The notes beneath the pieces are model-generated. The model did no database searches. It had not been told where the DNA came from and saw only the letters and a program-made list of their open reading frames with translations. The position numbers and the translations under genes are program-made. 64,000 nt of DNA from Symsagittifera roscoffensis. Taxonomy: Eukaryota > Xenacoelomorpha > Acoela > Convolutidae. Numbering within the stretch: the first letter of the stretch is position 1; each line of letters opens with the position of its first letter. Below, piece after piece: positions 47,112 to 57,958 of the stretch. Location: positions 14,982,864 through 15,046,863 of the forward strand of contig NC_087071.1 in the NCBI RefSeq assembly GCF_963678635.1, given 5' to 3'.

Positions 47112-48266
47112 GTGGCTTGCAGGAGAAGAGAAGAAGACAAGGTTTTATACAAATATAACGCGATAGTGTTGCCGCAACTCTATCAGACAGAACTATTGTT
47201 CAGGTCGCATGATCAGATGGGCCATCAAGGGATCGACAAAGTGTATCAGAGGATCCTGAAGCGCTTTGAGTGGCCTGGAATGAAAAAGGCATGTGAGAAA
47301 TGGGTAACAGCGTGCCTGTCATGCCAACAGGTCAAGGATCCAAGGAAATTACGATTTCCTTTACAATCGATTGAGTCGTCTGAATTCAACGAGGTGGTGC
47401 AGATAGATCACCAGAAGATATGCATGACAGACAGCGGTTATAACCAAGTCCTGGTCATGATAGATCACTTCACGAAGTATGCAGAGGCCGTGCCCTGCAT
47501 AACTGCCTCGGCGGAAGAGACTTGCGACCACCTGATCAATACGTTGATAGCGAGACATGGTTGTCCGATGACGTTTCAATCAGATAATGGAACAGCTTTC
47601 GTAGGAGAGCTTACGAAAGAGCTTATGAGACGCTCACAGGTTGCTCAGGCTCACTCCACGACATACCACCCTCAAACGAATGGCCTAGTGGAAAGACAGA
47701 ATAGGACGTTAGTGTCGATGCTGAGGGTATATTGTTCCAGGTACATGACCGATTGGGACAGATACCTTCCACAGGTGATGGGAGCTTATAATAGCACGCA
47801 ACACTCCACCACTGGAGTCAGTCCACACATGAAGTCTTTACCCTTGACATTCTTCTACCCAGAGTATGAGGGAAAGAAAACATCTCCACAGGTTTACGTA
47901 AGGGATGTGATCAGACGTCAACAGGAGTTGAACGATCTGTGTAGACGAAACACTCAGCAGGCACAGGCAAGGCAGAGGAAAAGATTCGACAAGAAAGCAG
48001 CTGGTGCAAAGGCTTACTCGGTGGGAGACTACGTATGGGTATTTCAGAACGTTATACCACCGAAAGGGACAAAGAAGCTTCTAAAGAAATGGAGGGGACC
48101 CTTCATGATTACAGAGGTGCACCAAGAGGGACGCTTTTATAGACTGAGTACTGGGCCGAGCCGCCCACTACGAAAACATCAAGCCACACAATCCATCGAC
48201 AGAAGACTGGTGTATACCTGCAGACATGGAAGAAGGGGATTATCTAATGATGGATTCTGCTTGTGA
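47112..48266 (+). CDS. Element A integrase
   Basis: Frame of 384 codons without an ATG of its own; it continues an upstream open frame. The HHCC zinc domain is RSHDQMGHQGID...CLSCQQ (residues about 33-72). The catalytic triad is D99 (QIDHQ), D158 (FQSDNGTAF) and E194 (GLVERQNRTL), giving the D-D35E spacing. After the core comes a C-terminal barrel-like segment VGDYVWVF...KWRGPFMITEVHQEGRFYRL. The last 35 codons are out of frame: the adjacent frame reads the usual HYENIKPHNPSTEDW, so a one- or two-base lesion sits near 48150. The true protein continued into the macrodomain ORF. Confidence 0.92.
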   Translation: MACRRREEDKVLYKYNAIVLPQLYQTELLFRSHDQMGHQGIDKVYQRILKRFEWPGMKKACEKWVTACLSCQQVKDPRKLRFPLQSIESSEFNEVVQIDHQKICMTDSGYNQVLVMIDHFTKYAEAVPCITASAEETCDHLINTLIARHGCPMTFQSDNGTAFVGELTKELMRRSQVAQAHSTTYHPQTNGLVERQNRTLVSMLRVYCSRYMTDWDRYLPQVMGAYNSTQHSTTGVSPHMKSLPLTFFYPEYEGKKTSPQVYVRDVIRRQQELNDLCRRNTQQAQARQRKRFDKKAAGAKAYSVGDYVWVFQNVIPPKGTKKLLKKWRGPFMITEVHQEGRFYRLSTGPSRPLRKHQATQSIDRRLVYTCRHGRRGLSNDGFCL

Positions 48267-49545
48267 GGTCAATGAAAAAGGCACCAGGGAGAAGAACGAT
48301 GGAAACGAAGTCGTAGAGGAAGGTACGGATACACCATTGGACCTGGATCCAAACGAACAGATCGAAGCGGACGATGAAACCTTACCCTACGCAGAGGAAG
48401 ATTGGCAGGATCCCGAACAGACAGAGGTTCCCAAGAACTTCGAACCGGACCTTCCGTTCACGATGCAGACTCGTCAGAAGGATGGGACGAGACCAAGAAA
48501 GAAATACAATCCTTACGGTGACGACTTTGTAGTGGATAGGATAGATCTAAAGAAAATAGTGGAGGAAGTAGTGGGTTTAGAGGAAATAATTGTGTCACAA
48601 GACATTGACATAGTCGATGATCATAACGATGAGTGGGTTGACGACTGGTCGAAACCCGAGGTAGAATTCGACGATGAGCAACAGCAGTCAAATGAACAGG
48701 ACCTGACGAATCTACGCGTCTTAGAGTGGCTGAACGAAATGACATCAGACACTAAAGAGACCAGCGTCACGATTCAAGACGTAGATCGCGAAAGCGCGAA
48801 ATACAATAAGACCGAACGAGATGATTCTTCCTGGGCTGCCCAGGAAGGACGACTTCTCATTCCAGCTTCTAATCTTGACTTGATATCCGGTATGCGATCG
48901 ACGGGGACGCCGATGGATGTTTTTGTCCGGGGAGTGGGGGTAGGACTTACCCACACTGAAAACCTGATAATAAAAAAGTTGAGAATAGCAAGAGAAACAG
49001 GAGACTTAGAAGCAGAAACAGGCGAAGAACCTAAGAAACCTGGCATAGGCAGGGTAGTTGAGTCATATTTTAACTTACCGAATGAATATTCTAGTAACAT
49101 AATACTAACAGACAGTGATTTCATACTCACAAACAGAACATGTGCGATAGCAATCACCGCAGACATGAGTTTTAGGACAGCGTTAGCGGCAGACTTTAAG
49201 AGAGAATACAAAAACGTGGAATTCCTTTGGAAGCAAAGACCAGGGATAGGGGGCGTAGCAGCCTTACCTCCGGCGGTGTCGCAGATACCGAGAAAGTACT
49301 TGTGGTTCTTGGTAACGAGGGCGACGGAGAAGCAGCACGTGGACCCAGAAAACCTAGTCTTGTCTTTGACGAGGCTGAGGGACTTCCTTGTGGAAATGGA
49401 CGTGAAGGAGCTCTCGCTTCCAGTGTACGATCCAAATAGAGGAAGACTGCATCCTCGGGAATTGTACGCGCTTGTACACGTGATATTCTCTGATACGGAC
49501 ATACAAGTGTATCTACATAAGAAATATTACTTAAGTATAGGCTGA
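48226..49545 (+). CDS. Element A macrodomain-like C-terminal part of Pol
   Basis: 439 codons. Residues 1-200 are acidic and low-complexity. Residues about 285-432 read as a macrodomain of the TARG1/OARD1 type: an inside strand ending in TCAIAITADMSFRTALAADF (the place of the ISADCRMGAGIA-like loop in that family), GGVAAL, YLWFLVTRATEKQ, SLTRLRDFL, ELSLPVYDPNRGRLHPREL and the final strand FSDTDIQVYL. Macrodomains bind or hydrolyse ADP-ribose derivatives. The G-C-G-L-D segment of the family is replaced here by DPNRGRL, so catalysis as in TARG1 is doubtful. The adjacent frame shows that it was fused to integrase. It ends in TGA. Fold call by eye, not by search. Confidence 0.65.
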   Translation: MEEGDYLMMDSACEVNEKGTREKNDGNEVVEEGTDTPLDLDPNEQIEADDETLPYAEEDWQDPEQTEVPKNFEPDLPFTMQTRQKDGTRPRKKYNPYGDDFVVDRIDLKKIVEEVVGLEEIIVSQDIDIVDDHNDEWVDDWSKPEVEFDDEQQQSNEQDLTNLRVLEWLNEMTSDTKETSVTIQDVDRESAKYNKTERDDSSWAAQEGRLLIPASNLDLISGMRSTGTPMDVFVRGVGVGLTHTENLIIKKLRIARETGDLEAETGEEPKKPGIGRVVESYFNLPNEYSSNIILTDSDFILTNRTCAIAITADMSFRTALAADFKREYKNVEFLWKQRPGIGGVAALPPAVSQIPRKYLWFLVTRATEKQHVDPENLVLSLTRLRDFLVEMDVKELSLPVYDPNRGRLHPRELYALVHVIFSDTDIQVYLHKKYYLSIG

Positions 49546-49946
49546 GTGATGTGCGAGAGGGTGTTAGGCCAAAGACCAAGTTGCATGTAATATGTGATAT
49601 GTGTGTTATGTTATGTTATGTTATGTGTTAGGTTATGAAGATCATGGGTAAGTAAGCGTTAGTGACCATGAACAACTAAATGACGATCTTGGGAATAGAT
49701 CCAAAGTTTGGACTGTCCAATCTTAGGTCGAATTCCAAAATTTTAGAAACCAATTGATTTTAATAAATTTTAGGATAAATATCTTTTTATCTGAACTGTC
49801 TTTACGCAAATTTTAACGATATATGTTAAGGTGAAACTGACAGGTGTGACAGTCGTGATTCCTTTTCTAGATCCTGATTGATCATTTAATTGCTCATTTG
49901 AGTCAAAACTTGAAATCGAAATCAAATCAAACTTGAAAAGAATAGA
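49546..49946 (+). other. Spacer between macro ORF and SGNH ORF
   Basis: About 400 bp without an ORF. It has a short (TTATG)n microsatellite near 49604-49630 and GGGTAAGTAAG near 49647, which could be a splice donor. It may hold a promoter, splice acceptor or other means of expressing the downstream ORFs; none can be proven. Confidence 0.5.
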
Positions 49947-51841
49947 ATGGACAACTTCAACCTGGATGAATTGATGGACCTGGCAGAGGCATATGTAGGA
50001 CCGATGGTAGATGCGATCTATCGTCGGCTGATCGAACGAGACTTCGCTCTGGAGGACCCAGAGGTGGTCATGTTGCTGACCGCCCTGATCAACATCTTGG
50101 GGCACGACAACCGTGGGGACCGCCCCACGGAAGTCCTGTTGATGGCAGCATATGGAGAAAGAGGAGTACTAGACCGCCCAAACATGAGAGTGATGAGGTG
50201 GAGAAACGGGGCTCTCTCAGGGAGTGACTTGGCGAATGAGCCTGGATTGGGAAGTTCTAGGACTTACCAACCAGGTGAGATGCCAATGCCCTCTAAGCCT
50301 AAACCTGGGCTGACGAGAATGCATCGGGAGATGAACAGCGAGGCGACCTCGTCTGGTTCACCACTGAGAGCAGCTGTGCCACCAAAAAGGGCGAAAGTAA
50401 CACAGAAGGTTCAGACGAACCAAACCATACAAGATCTGGACGAGATGAACGATCAACTGAGAAGTACGAAGAAGGAGTTAGACGATATGACGAAGACCAT
50501 GCTGGCGATGGAGGAAGACCGGGACATGTGGAGAAAGTTGTTTGAAGACTGCAACAAAAAACAGGGTCAAGAGATCGAACGCTTAAGGCAGGAATACAAA
50601 GAGCGATCGGAACAGGCGGCGTTGACGACGCCCATTGAGAAAGTGATACCTGCAAGGGATATTCCTCGTGGGCAGTCCCCGATGGAGCTCTTGACACCTC
50701 GAGAAATGAGTCAAACAACGGAGACACGGCTTCCAGCAGAGACGAACCGAGTAAATATCCCGGATCCTAGTGACACCTTGGGTGATCCCGTCGTAGAACA
50801 GACAGTGAGAAAACTGATAGAGACAGCTGGACGATTGGTCGCTAACAAGAATGCACCAGGTTCCGGGGTGACTGCACCCTATGGAACGATTGACGATACG
50901 GGCAGAGTACAACTCTCCCAGATAGTAATCAGACAAGGGATGAGTAACGTGACACCACTCATGGGGAACTCGAGAATCCCAGAGAGGAAAGTAAGGAAGA
51001 TGCCAGCGAAGAAAGTGTCTCGTGTAATAGACGTGCAGAAGAATAATCAATTGAAGTATAATTTCACGGGAGTTCCGGAGACAGATCCGAGGGCCTGCTT
51101 CAATCGAGCTACCTGGAGCCCGGCTGTGAACCTGCAGCAACCACCACTCGGGACATCTCACCTGATATTGGGAGACAGCTTAGTCAGAGTGCTGTCGAAT
51201 TTGAGGACCTCATGGGTCACCACGGTGATGGCCTTTGGAGGGGCGACACGATTGCCCAATTATATCGCATGGTGGAGCTGATGAATCCAGGGAAGATACC
51301 CAATGTGATGATCTTAGTTGGGACGAATGATATCTCCAGAGGATCAGATGAGCAGGAAGCACTGTGGGAATCAATGATGGTGTGTTTGTTCACTACTCTC
51401 TGGCAGAAGTTCAGTTGCGCGGTACTGACCGTTTGCACTGTGCCAATGAATACGAGAAGCCTGACAGCATCAGGAAGGAGGCACAACGAGGGAGTCATGA
51501 GATGGAACAACATCTTGAGGAACCTAGCAAATCGAAATGCCGGAAGGATGATCCTCATGGACATTGAGCATGAGTTGAGAGCCATGGATCAGGCCAGACT
51601 GACCACGGATGGCATCCACTTCGACAGTATCGAAGGACAAGCTTGGTTGAATCGAGTCTTCCAAGAACGATTGGAGGAGCTGGAAGCAGAACTCTTTGAC
51701 ACAGGATTACCACCTTTGTGCCTCCTAGCCTGGAAACACGCCTGGGTACGGTCCCAGCCGTCACGAATTACCGGCAACAAAGCTCCAGCGAACCAGGTCG
51801 AAGAACAGACGTGCAGGATCGGTTGGGAGAGGCACCGATGA
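49947..51841 (+). CDS. Element A SGNH/GDSL-type hydrolase protein, frameshifted
   Basis: The first frame (49947-51281, 444 codons, ATG) has a helical N-terminus and a coiled coil at about residues 155-220 (DEMNDQLRSTKKELDDMTKT). It ends with the start of an SGNH domain, HLILGDSLVRVL, then AFGGA. A second frame (51212-51841) continues it: IPNVMILVGTNDIS holds the Asn block and LTTDGIHFDSIEGQAWLNR holds the D-x-x-H block. Ser (GDS, residue about 411), Gly (FGG), Asn and Asp/His are thus all present. A one-base lesion in the G run near 51238-51246 breaks the domain. SGNH esterases are known in ORF1 of some CR1-like LINEs; in an LTR element this is unusual. Stop and next ATG overlap as ATGA at 51838-51841. 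Confidence 0.75.
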
Positions 51842-54800
51842 GGAGAACAATTCATCCTAGGAGAAGGATAGGACCTGTCAACCAACCAATCGAAGAAGTA
51901 GCAGGCACATCTAGGTCGGACACTAGATCGGAGACGACGAGTATCAGTCGAGAGGAAAGACCGAGCAGAGGCTCATTGTTGTGGTCGAGGTCCATACCGT
52001 CTCCTTGGCATATATACAAAGACGAACTAATGAAGCTGGATCTCCAGAGAGTAAGCTTCATCGAAGATGCAAGGAGGATGTTGAATGGAGCGATGCTATC
52101 CGTCAGCAAATTGTACTCGATAACCGGCGTAGACTGGTTGATAACCGCTAGCATAAATTTCAGCTCCACGACGGCCTTGAGATTTGCTGATTTGGAGGGA
52201 CTGCCCTCTAACAACACGATGGGACCAGTGAATGCGAGACCGTTGCAAGATGTGAGGTTGAACCATGACGAGGAGAGTTGGGAAGACGAAAGTGGATTCA
52301 GAAATATCGATGAAAGCTGGTAACTCAGCGAAAAGAAAACGAGTCGAGGAGGTCATGGATTTGGGACAAGGTGATTATCAATTGTCTGGCACAGATAGAA
52401 TATTAACCGATACAGCGATGGTGCCACTCATTCTCATGGCGGGGATAAAGTCAACCGGTTATAAATCCAAAAGGAGTGACCGCACTCTGACTGGAGCAAC
52501 TTTAGAAATGGAAATACTCAGTCAATGTGGAGAGAGTAAAATGAGGGACTTCAAACCATCTCCCATGAATCATGGAAAGGGAAGTGTTGCAGGACAACTA
52601 ACACCAGTGGAATACAACAGACTAACAGTGTCTGAGACAGTGTCGATAGATGAACCCACCGGTGGATACATGGAGATGTTGGAATACCGAAACTCGGCTA
52701 GAGGGTATGTAATGGCCCTGGAAGAAGAAAAAGCCATGGAGGGTTATCTGGAAACAATGTTGCAAGGCACCACCCTCAAGCAGAAGGCGTATGGAACTTT
52801 GGCGTCGTCTGACGTAGAGGCGGAAACGATCGAGCAGTTAGTGAGCCTTCCATGGAAAGCAGTAGTGTTGAGGTATTTCGAAGAAGAAATGAGGACTACG
52901 CCAAGGATACATGCTCTCGTGGCAGTACCTTACGTAAGGACAGAGTTACAACTCAGGTTCGCCTGGTGCATGATGGGACTGACTCGCGAAGAATATGATT
53001 CAGAAGAAAGGAAGAGATCAAAGGAGGAAAAAGTTTTCCTTATGACGAATCTGAGGGATCTGATAGTCCAGGAGGGAGCAGCAGTAGCGTGTGCGAAGCG
53101 GAGAGACGCTCTCTGTTTCATTCGATTCCTGATAGAGCAGATTTCAGTACCTGCATTAAACACTTGTGTTAAAATGTTGAGGGAAGGCGATGAGCGAACG
53201 AAAGCCTTGTTCTTGCTAGCACTGCTGGACATGCAGCAAAGTAAACCGATGAGGGTGAACATGAAAGAACCTGAAGAATTGGAGCCGATGAAAAAGATAG
53301 ATGAGATCAGAAGATTCTCAAAAAAGGAGCTGAGACTCACTAAAGAATCTATGGGAGCATTGCCGAAGTCCAGTGAATACTGTGGACCGATCAAGAAGAA
53401 GTCATATAGCTATGTATCTGGGATCTTAGTGATAGCGTACAATCCTTTCCTGAGTGAAGACATACGTGATTGCTTCTTTGATTATGAGCAGGCGGTGTTA
53501 CTAAGATTCTGGACGTCCAGAATTGTAACGATTAAAAGCGTCAACAATTCACAGGCCAAATTGGGACTGGTCTTGGAAGAAGAGGTGACTGCACCTTCAG
53601 TACCAAAATCCGACAAGAGAGTGGAGTTTGGGTTGGGATTCTCAGATGAATTACTGAGAACGAGCTTGATGGCAGTGTGGGAATTGATGAGACCATCATG
53701 GTGTCCTAGTCCCAACGCTGACTCAATATTACGGGCGACACAAGACATACAGAGGGAACTGAATGCAGACTGTAACCTGCGTGACCTCAACATCATATAT
53801 AATGTGATGATAACAGCCTCTAAGAGCAACGGAGAAGATAAAGTGGAGTTGCCTGGCTGGGGACCAGAAGACTGGGTCAAACCTGGTAGCTGTCTGGCGG
53901 AAGTCTGTGGACTAGAGGGTCACGTTTGTGGAAGTCTAGACTGTGTGAAAACCCTGGAGAAACGACACAAGCAATTGACAGTATTGTTTGGAAATGTGGT
54001 GATGAAAGCAAGAACTGAAACGGAACTGATAGCAGATTGCCATGGAGGAACCGATGTGAATCTAGTGACTGCACTAGGATTCTACAGCATGTTTGGTTCT
54101 TTAGAGTCACTATTGAATCTAGAACAGAAACATGAGATGGTCACAGCCATCAGCGTAGAAATATTTCCAGGAGTTCTGCAGACTGAGCAGAAATATCTAG
54201 GAAAATGGAGGGAAGCAATCGAAACAGAGATGAACATCAGACACAGCGAAACTTATTGTAGACCATCAGGAGCACGATATTTGGTGGGTTCAACGTTGGC
54301 TCCAATGTGCAAGAGCAGATATCCTGTGCATTTCGTGGCTGTGGACGTGAAAAGTACAAGAACGATCGTGGATCAAGCCTTCTCAGTGCCGAAGTGTTTG
54401 AGATTAGCGAAGATGTCTGAAAAGTCTTACGAGTTACTATGTAAGATGTTCTCAGCAATTCCAGAGAGAACCAAAGAAGAGTTGGAGTCAATACTAGGAA
54501 AGAAGTTCATGGGATATGTGAGCGGGAACTTCAGTGACTTCGAAAAACAGAAACAGTGAGGATCAACTGTCACAGATTACAATGCAGTAGATGAGAATGA
54601 TGAAATCCACCGAGTGATGATGGAAGTGAAACCATTGCTGGAAGCTTCGGGAAAACGTAATTGAAGGAGCATCATGTGACACATGACGAGTTTCCTTGCC
54701 ACTGCTTGCTGCAGACCTGGTGGTATCCCAAGCATAGTAATCTGATGTTGATCTGGGACTCTGGAGAGTTGCTCTCCATGGGTTTACCAGATTCATCACA

Positions 54801-55443
54801 GCCCATAACTATAGTGATAGTGGGAGTTATGATGGCGATACGATGGCTGGAAGCTCATGTGAGAGAAAATAATAGACAGGAGGCGCCGACGAGAGAAAAA
54901 TTGCGGAAATTAGATTGTCTAAAAGATTTAGATCTTTTTGAGACAATGTGCAAAGTTCTAAACTTTCCGATGGAAGTGAAGAAGATATGGGCAAGAAAAC
55001 GATTGATGCCATGGTTCAGAGCTAACATGACTGCATGGTTGTACGAGTATGCGAAAAAGCATATGTCGAAACATGGCAGAGTGTACAGTGAATATCAGCT
55101 GGACATTGGGGCAGGAGCTTTCAAGCGAGCTTTCGTGATTCATCGGAATGCAGTGACCACCGCTGTGAAAAGAATTTCCAGGACGAGCGAGCGTAGTGGA
55201 AATGAGAAGGCAGAGATGCTGAAAGAAGATTTGGAGAGAAACGTGACGTTGTGTCTCCACAACAGTTTCTGCAGAAACATAGAATCCAACGTGGATCCCC
55301 TACCTTGCTGTAAACAGAGGGTAGAAGAGCAAAAGTGTTGGAGGACGGCTTCCAACAGCGTCAGGATAGCCAATGATGTGCTACAGGACACGGAAACCGA
55401 AAGTGCGGAGTCAGTATCACAGGAGGAAGAAATGGAACATTGA
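51838..55443 (+). pseudogene. Element A large 3' protein of unknown function, interrupted
   Basis: Pieces: 51838-52323, 52265-54559 (764 codons) and 54661-55443. They align in order with element B's ORF (63984 to 58799). Shared blocks include LEMEILSQCG, RNSARGYVMA, YVRTELQLRFAWCMMGL, AYNPF, FDYEQ, WELMRPSWCPSPNA, GLEGHVC, FSVPKCLRLAKMSE, PCHCL and LCLHNSFCRN. Breaks in this copy are a frame change between 52265 and 52323, TGA at 54557-54559 where B has an amino acid, and a shift near 54645. Conserved Cys/Trp positions suggest a folded protein; no signal peptide or membrane segment is evident, so it does not look like an envelope glycoprotein. Function unknown. Confidence 0.75.
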
Positions 55444-56248
55444 TGAATGGTCGAGAAAACAAGAGGCAACAAGAAAGAAAATTAGAAGAATTTAGAAGTT
55501 TTAGAACTTCTAAACGACGGAAAAAGAAGAGAACAAAGGAGTGATAAAGAAAACTTAAAACTCAGAATTGTTTTATGTGTGTGAAAAACTCAAGTGAGAA
55601 ACCAAGCAACCAAGTTGTAATTGAAAACTGAAACATTTAGTTGAGTTTTGAAATTGTTGCATTTATAAATTTGCATTTTGATTTTAGTTGAAGTGGCTTT
55701 AGAGACACTCACTTATTATTTATTTAGAAAGGCTTGAGGGAAGAGTATATTTAAATATTCCAGCCTGCATGATTGTTTTTAATCACTTAGGAAGACTGAT
55801 CACTTTGTGGTGACATGAAAAACTTGAGTAACTTCTTGAGGAGGGAGGTTGTTACATTGTTCTTTCTAACCACAAAGTTTCTTAGTTTTAATATTCAGGA
55901 CAATAAACAAGCAAGATTTCCGAAGGGAAGGAGCATAATAGGATAATTTTAGCTTGTTGGTTGGCAGGACTGTCCTGCAAGCCAACACCTTTTAAATCTA
56001 GGAGAAAAAGTTTTAATCGGGACATTGACACTGGAAGTCAGAAAATATGTTTTATCTTAAGTCATATCCTCAATGTGCAGATTAATGAGAGAATTTGAAG
56101 GCTATAGTGATGTAGTATGATGCCATTTATATTCTGCAGTGAGTCGATGTGACGTAGATAAAAGTAATTTCGTGCATTTTGTAAATTCTGTTCGATGACA
56201 CTGTAACCATTTAGAACATTGCGCGATTCAATGAGGACATTGACCGGA
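55444..56248 (+). other. 3' untranslated part of element A
   Basis: About 800 bp between the last coding frame and the polypurine tract. No ORF or repeat recognised. AT-rich compared with the coding part. Confidence 0.6.
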
Positions 56249-56262
56249 CTGTCCGGGGAGTA
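56249..56262 (+). promoter_or_regulatory. Polypurine tract of element A
   Basis: CTGTCCGGGGAGTA lies directly before the 3' LTR. The same word precedes element B's 3' LTR (minus strand, 57945-57958), which supports its role as plus-strand primer site. It is less purine-pure than usual. Confidence 0.75.
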
Positions 56263-57178
56263 TGTGACATTCGACCAGAATGTGAAAAATGCAATCTCTG
56301 CAGAATTCGGAATTTTAGCAGTAAGCCTTCCGGATTGGTGGTTTTTAAGAACTAAGGGCGTTATTGGAACGTTTAGCCAAACGGTGAAGGCTGGAATATT
56401 CTAGTATTTTAAAATTTCAAAAATTCGAATGATGACGTCACATTTCTGAGAAATGCTGAAACTGCCATTTTAACAAGAAACGAGAGAAAAAACACAACAA
56501 CGTTAGTTACGCTGACGAGAACAACGAGAATCGTGATTGAAAAACAGCAACAGATTGCAGAGAACGTTCCGAGTTGCAACTATTGTGCTGCTACAATAGT
56601 TGCAAGGCCGTTGCAAACAACGGTGAAGGGTAAGAAACCAGCCTTCCGGATTAGGAAGAAATCAAGATCAACGGGCTTGATTCAGCGGATTCAAGAAACC
56701 GGAAGGGTCTCGGGACGGAAAACTTTTATTGACTCATATGAATTTTTAGCATCCTGTCATGTCCTGACTTGAATTTAGTTGATATTTGGATTAGTTTTGA
56801 CAAGGATGAGGTGCTAAGAGTTGGGGGGAAAGGGTTGATCCATCTTCGATGGAGATGATGATTTTTATCTACTGAACAAAAACAATAGTAATATAATAAG
56901 TAGTAGCCCTGTTTTTAGGAGGGACCTCGTGGTCTGGGGATACTGAGACCCAGCCATGAGCTCACTATTTTTGCATGTAATTCAGTTAATTTGAGCGTTC
57001 TGGTCGAAGCCGGAGAACAGTAACGTTTTTGTCGACCCGATGTTAGAAAAGACCACCGAAAAGTACTGGCTTGGTAGAGACGGTGAAAAACATGCAAAGC
57101 TCTGTTTAGACGCTAGCCAGTCGTCTTAAGACTTAGTTTTGTTATCCGTCGATATGTATCTTCCGGGCGAATGTTACA
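56263..57178 (+). repeat. 3' LTR of element A
   Basis: 916 bp. It differs from the 5' LTR by the seven substitutions and one single-base indel that I could find, for example GACAAGG for GACGAGG and CAGCCATGAG for CAGCCTTGAG. Confidence 0.93.
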
Positions 57179-57944
57179 TTGATTTTCTGGTCTGTTTAGG
57201 GCAAAGTAAAAAGTTACCATTTTTAGGCCATCAGTCAAACGACTTTTGATCAGCTTTCGTTTACATGCGAACACAACCACATAGCTGAGTATCGGATCCT
57301 CAGACTACGTGATTGTCATTAAAAACACGGCTCAAACAACCTATTTTAACATGTTTTTGTGTGACAGTTCTATATTAAATCCATTGGAGATGGATTGACC
57401 CTTTCCTTTTTCTAGCTACTCATATTCTGAAATATTAAACAATAACGGTGTTAATTAAGATCTATGACATTCCAGCAGCTATAAAGATAGTTTATACAGT
57501 CCCTTCACATAGAACAGTCTCTGGGGGACCAAGCCTCCGCTCCCGTAATATTCCTGAGATAACGCTCTTATCTCTTATAATTCGTGTCCCGGGAGGGTCC
57601 CGTGGTATATTTCTTCCCCCCACTGAAGCCTCCTTCTCCACCAATATCTGTTGACAAGTGTCTTATCGTGCGTTGTTGCCACGATGAGAGGCTTCGTAAT
57701 TTCAGTCTCTTGTACGACTGTTTTTCACAATATCTGTCGTTGTTCTGATTTTCGTCACATTTTCAGTCAAAATGGCCGTTTTTTGTATTTCTGAGAAATA
57801 TTCTTCTTCCAATCGAAATTTTAAAAATAAAAATTCTAGAATATTCCGACCCTCCTTCGCAATACTTTTTCGTCAATAAGGCCTTTAGTCGTTCTTTTTT
57901 ACGTCGCCGGAAGGTTGTGCTGTGTCATCTGGCAGAATGGCACA
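57179..57944 (-). repeat. Element B 3' LTR, larger part
   Basis: Starts TGTGCCATTCTGCCAGATG at 57944 on the minus strand and is homologous to 35479-35979. It contains a TATA box (TATAAA, 57491-57496) in GGGACTGTATAAAC. Its block AAAGGGTCAATCCATCTCC parallels element A's LTR. It continues at 36095-35980 to end in CGAATACA. Confidence 0.88.
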
Positions 57945-57958
57945 TACTCCCCGGACAA
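57945..57958 (-). promoter_or_regulatory. Polypurine tract of element B
   Basis: TTGTCCGGGGAGTA on the minus strand, abutting the LTR start, identical in its core to element A's PPT. Confidence 0.75.

Larger units (their letters stand above)
36096..57178 (+). mobile_element. Element A: giant Ty3/gypsy-type LTR retrotransposon, about 21 kb
   Basis: Bounded by LTRs of 915 and 916 bp (36096-37010 and 56263-57178) that start TGTGACATTCG and end CGAATGTTACA. Order inside: leader with repeat array, ORF1, gag-PR-RT-RNase H, integrase, macrodomain, SGNH protein, large unknown protein, PPT. The RT-RNase H-integrase order and motif types are those of Ty3/gypsy. I counted seven substitutions and one indel between the LTRs, so the insertion is recent, yet the coding part has several stops and frameshifts. 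It is much longer than the usual 5-10 kb of the superfamily. Only a TTG is shared by both flanks, so the TSD is unclear. Confidence 0.93.

Noticed and set aside
48774-49502. 242-codon minus-strand ORF
   Set aside because: Antisense shadow of the macrodomain ORF.
51838-55443. Envelope gene of a retrovirus-like element
   Set aside because: No signal peptide, transmembrane segment or furin-type site is visible in A or B.
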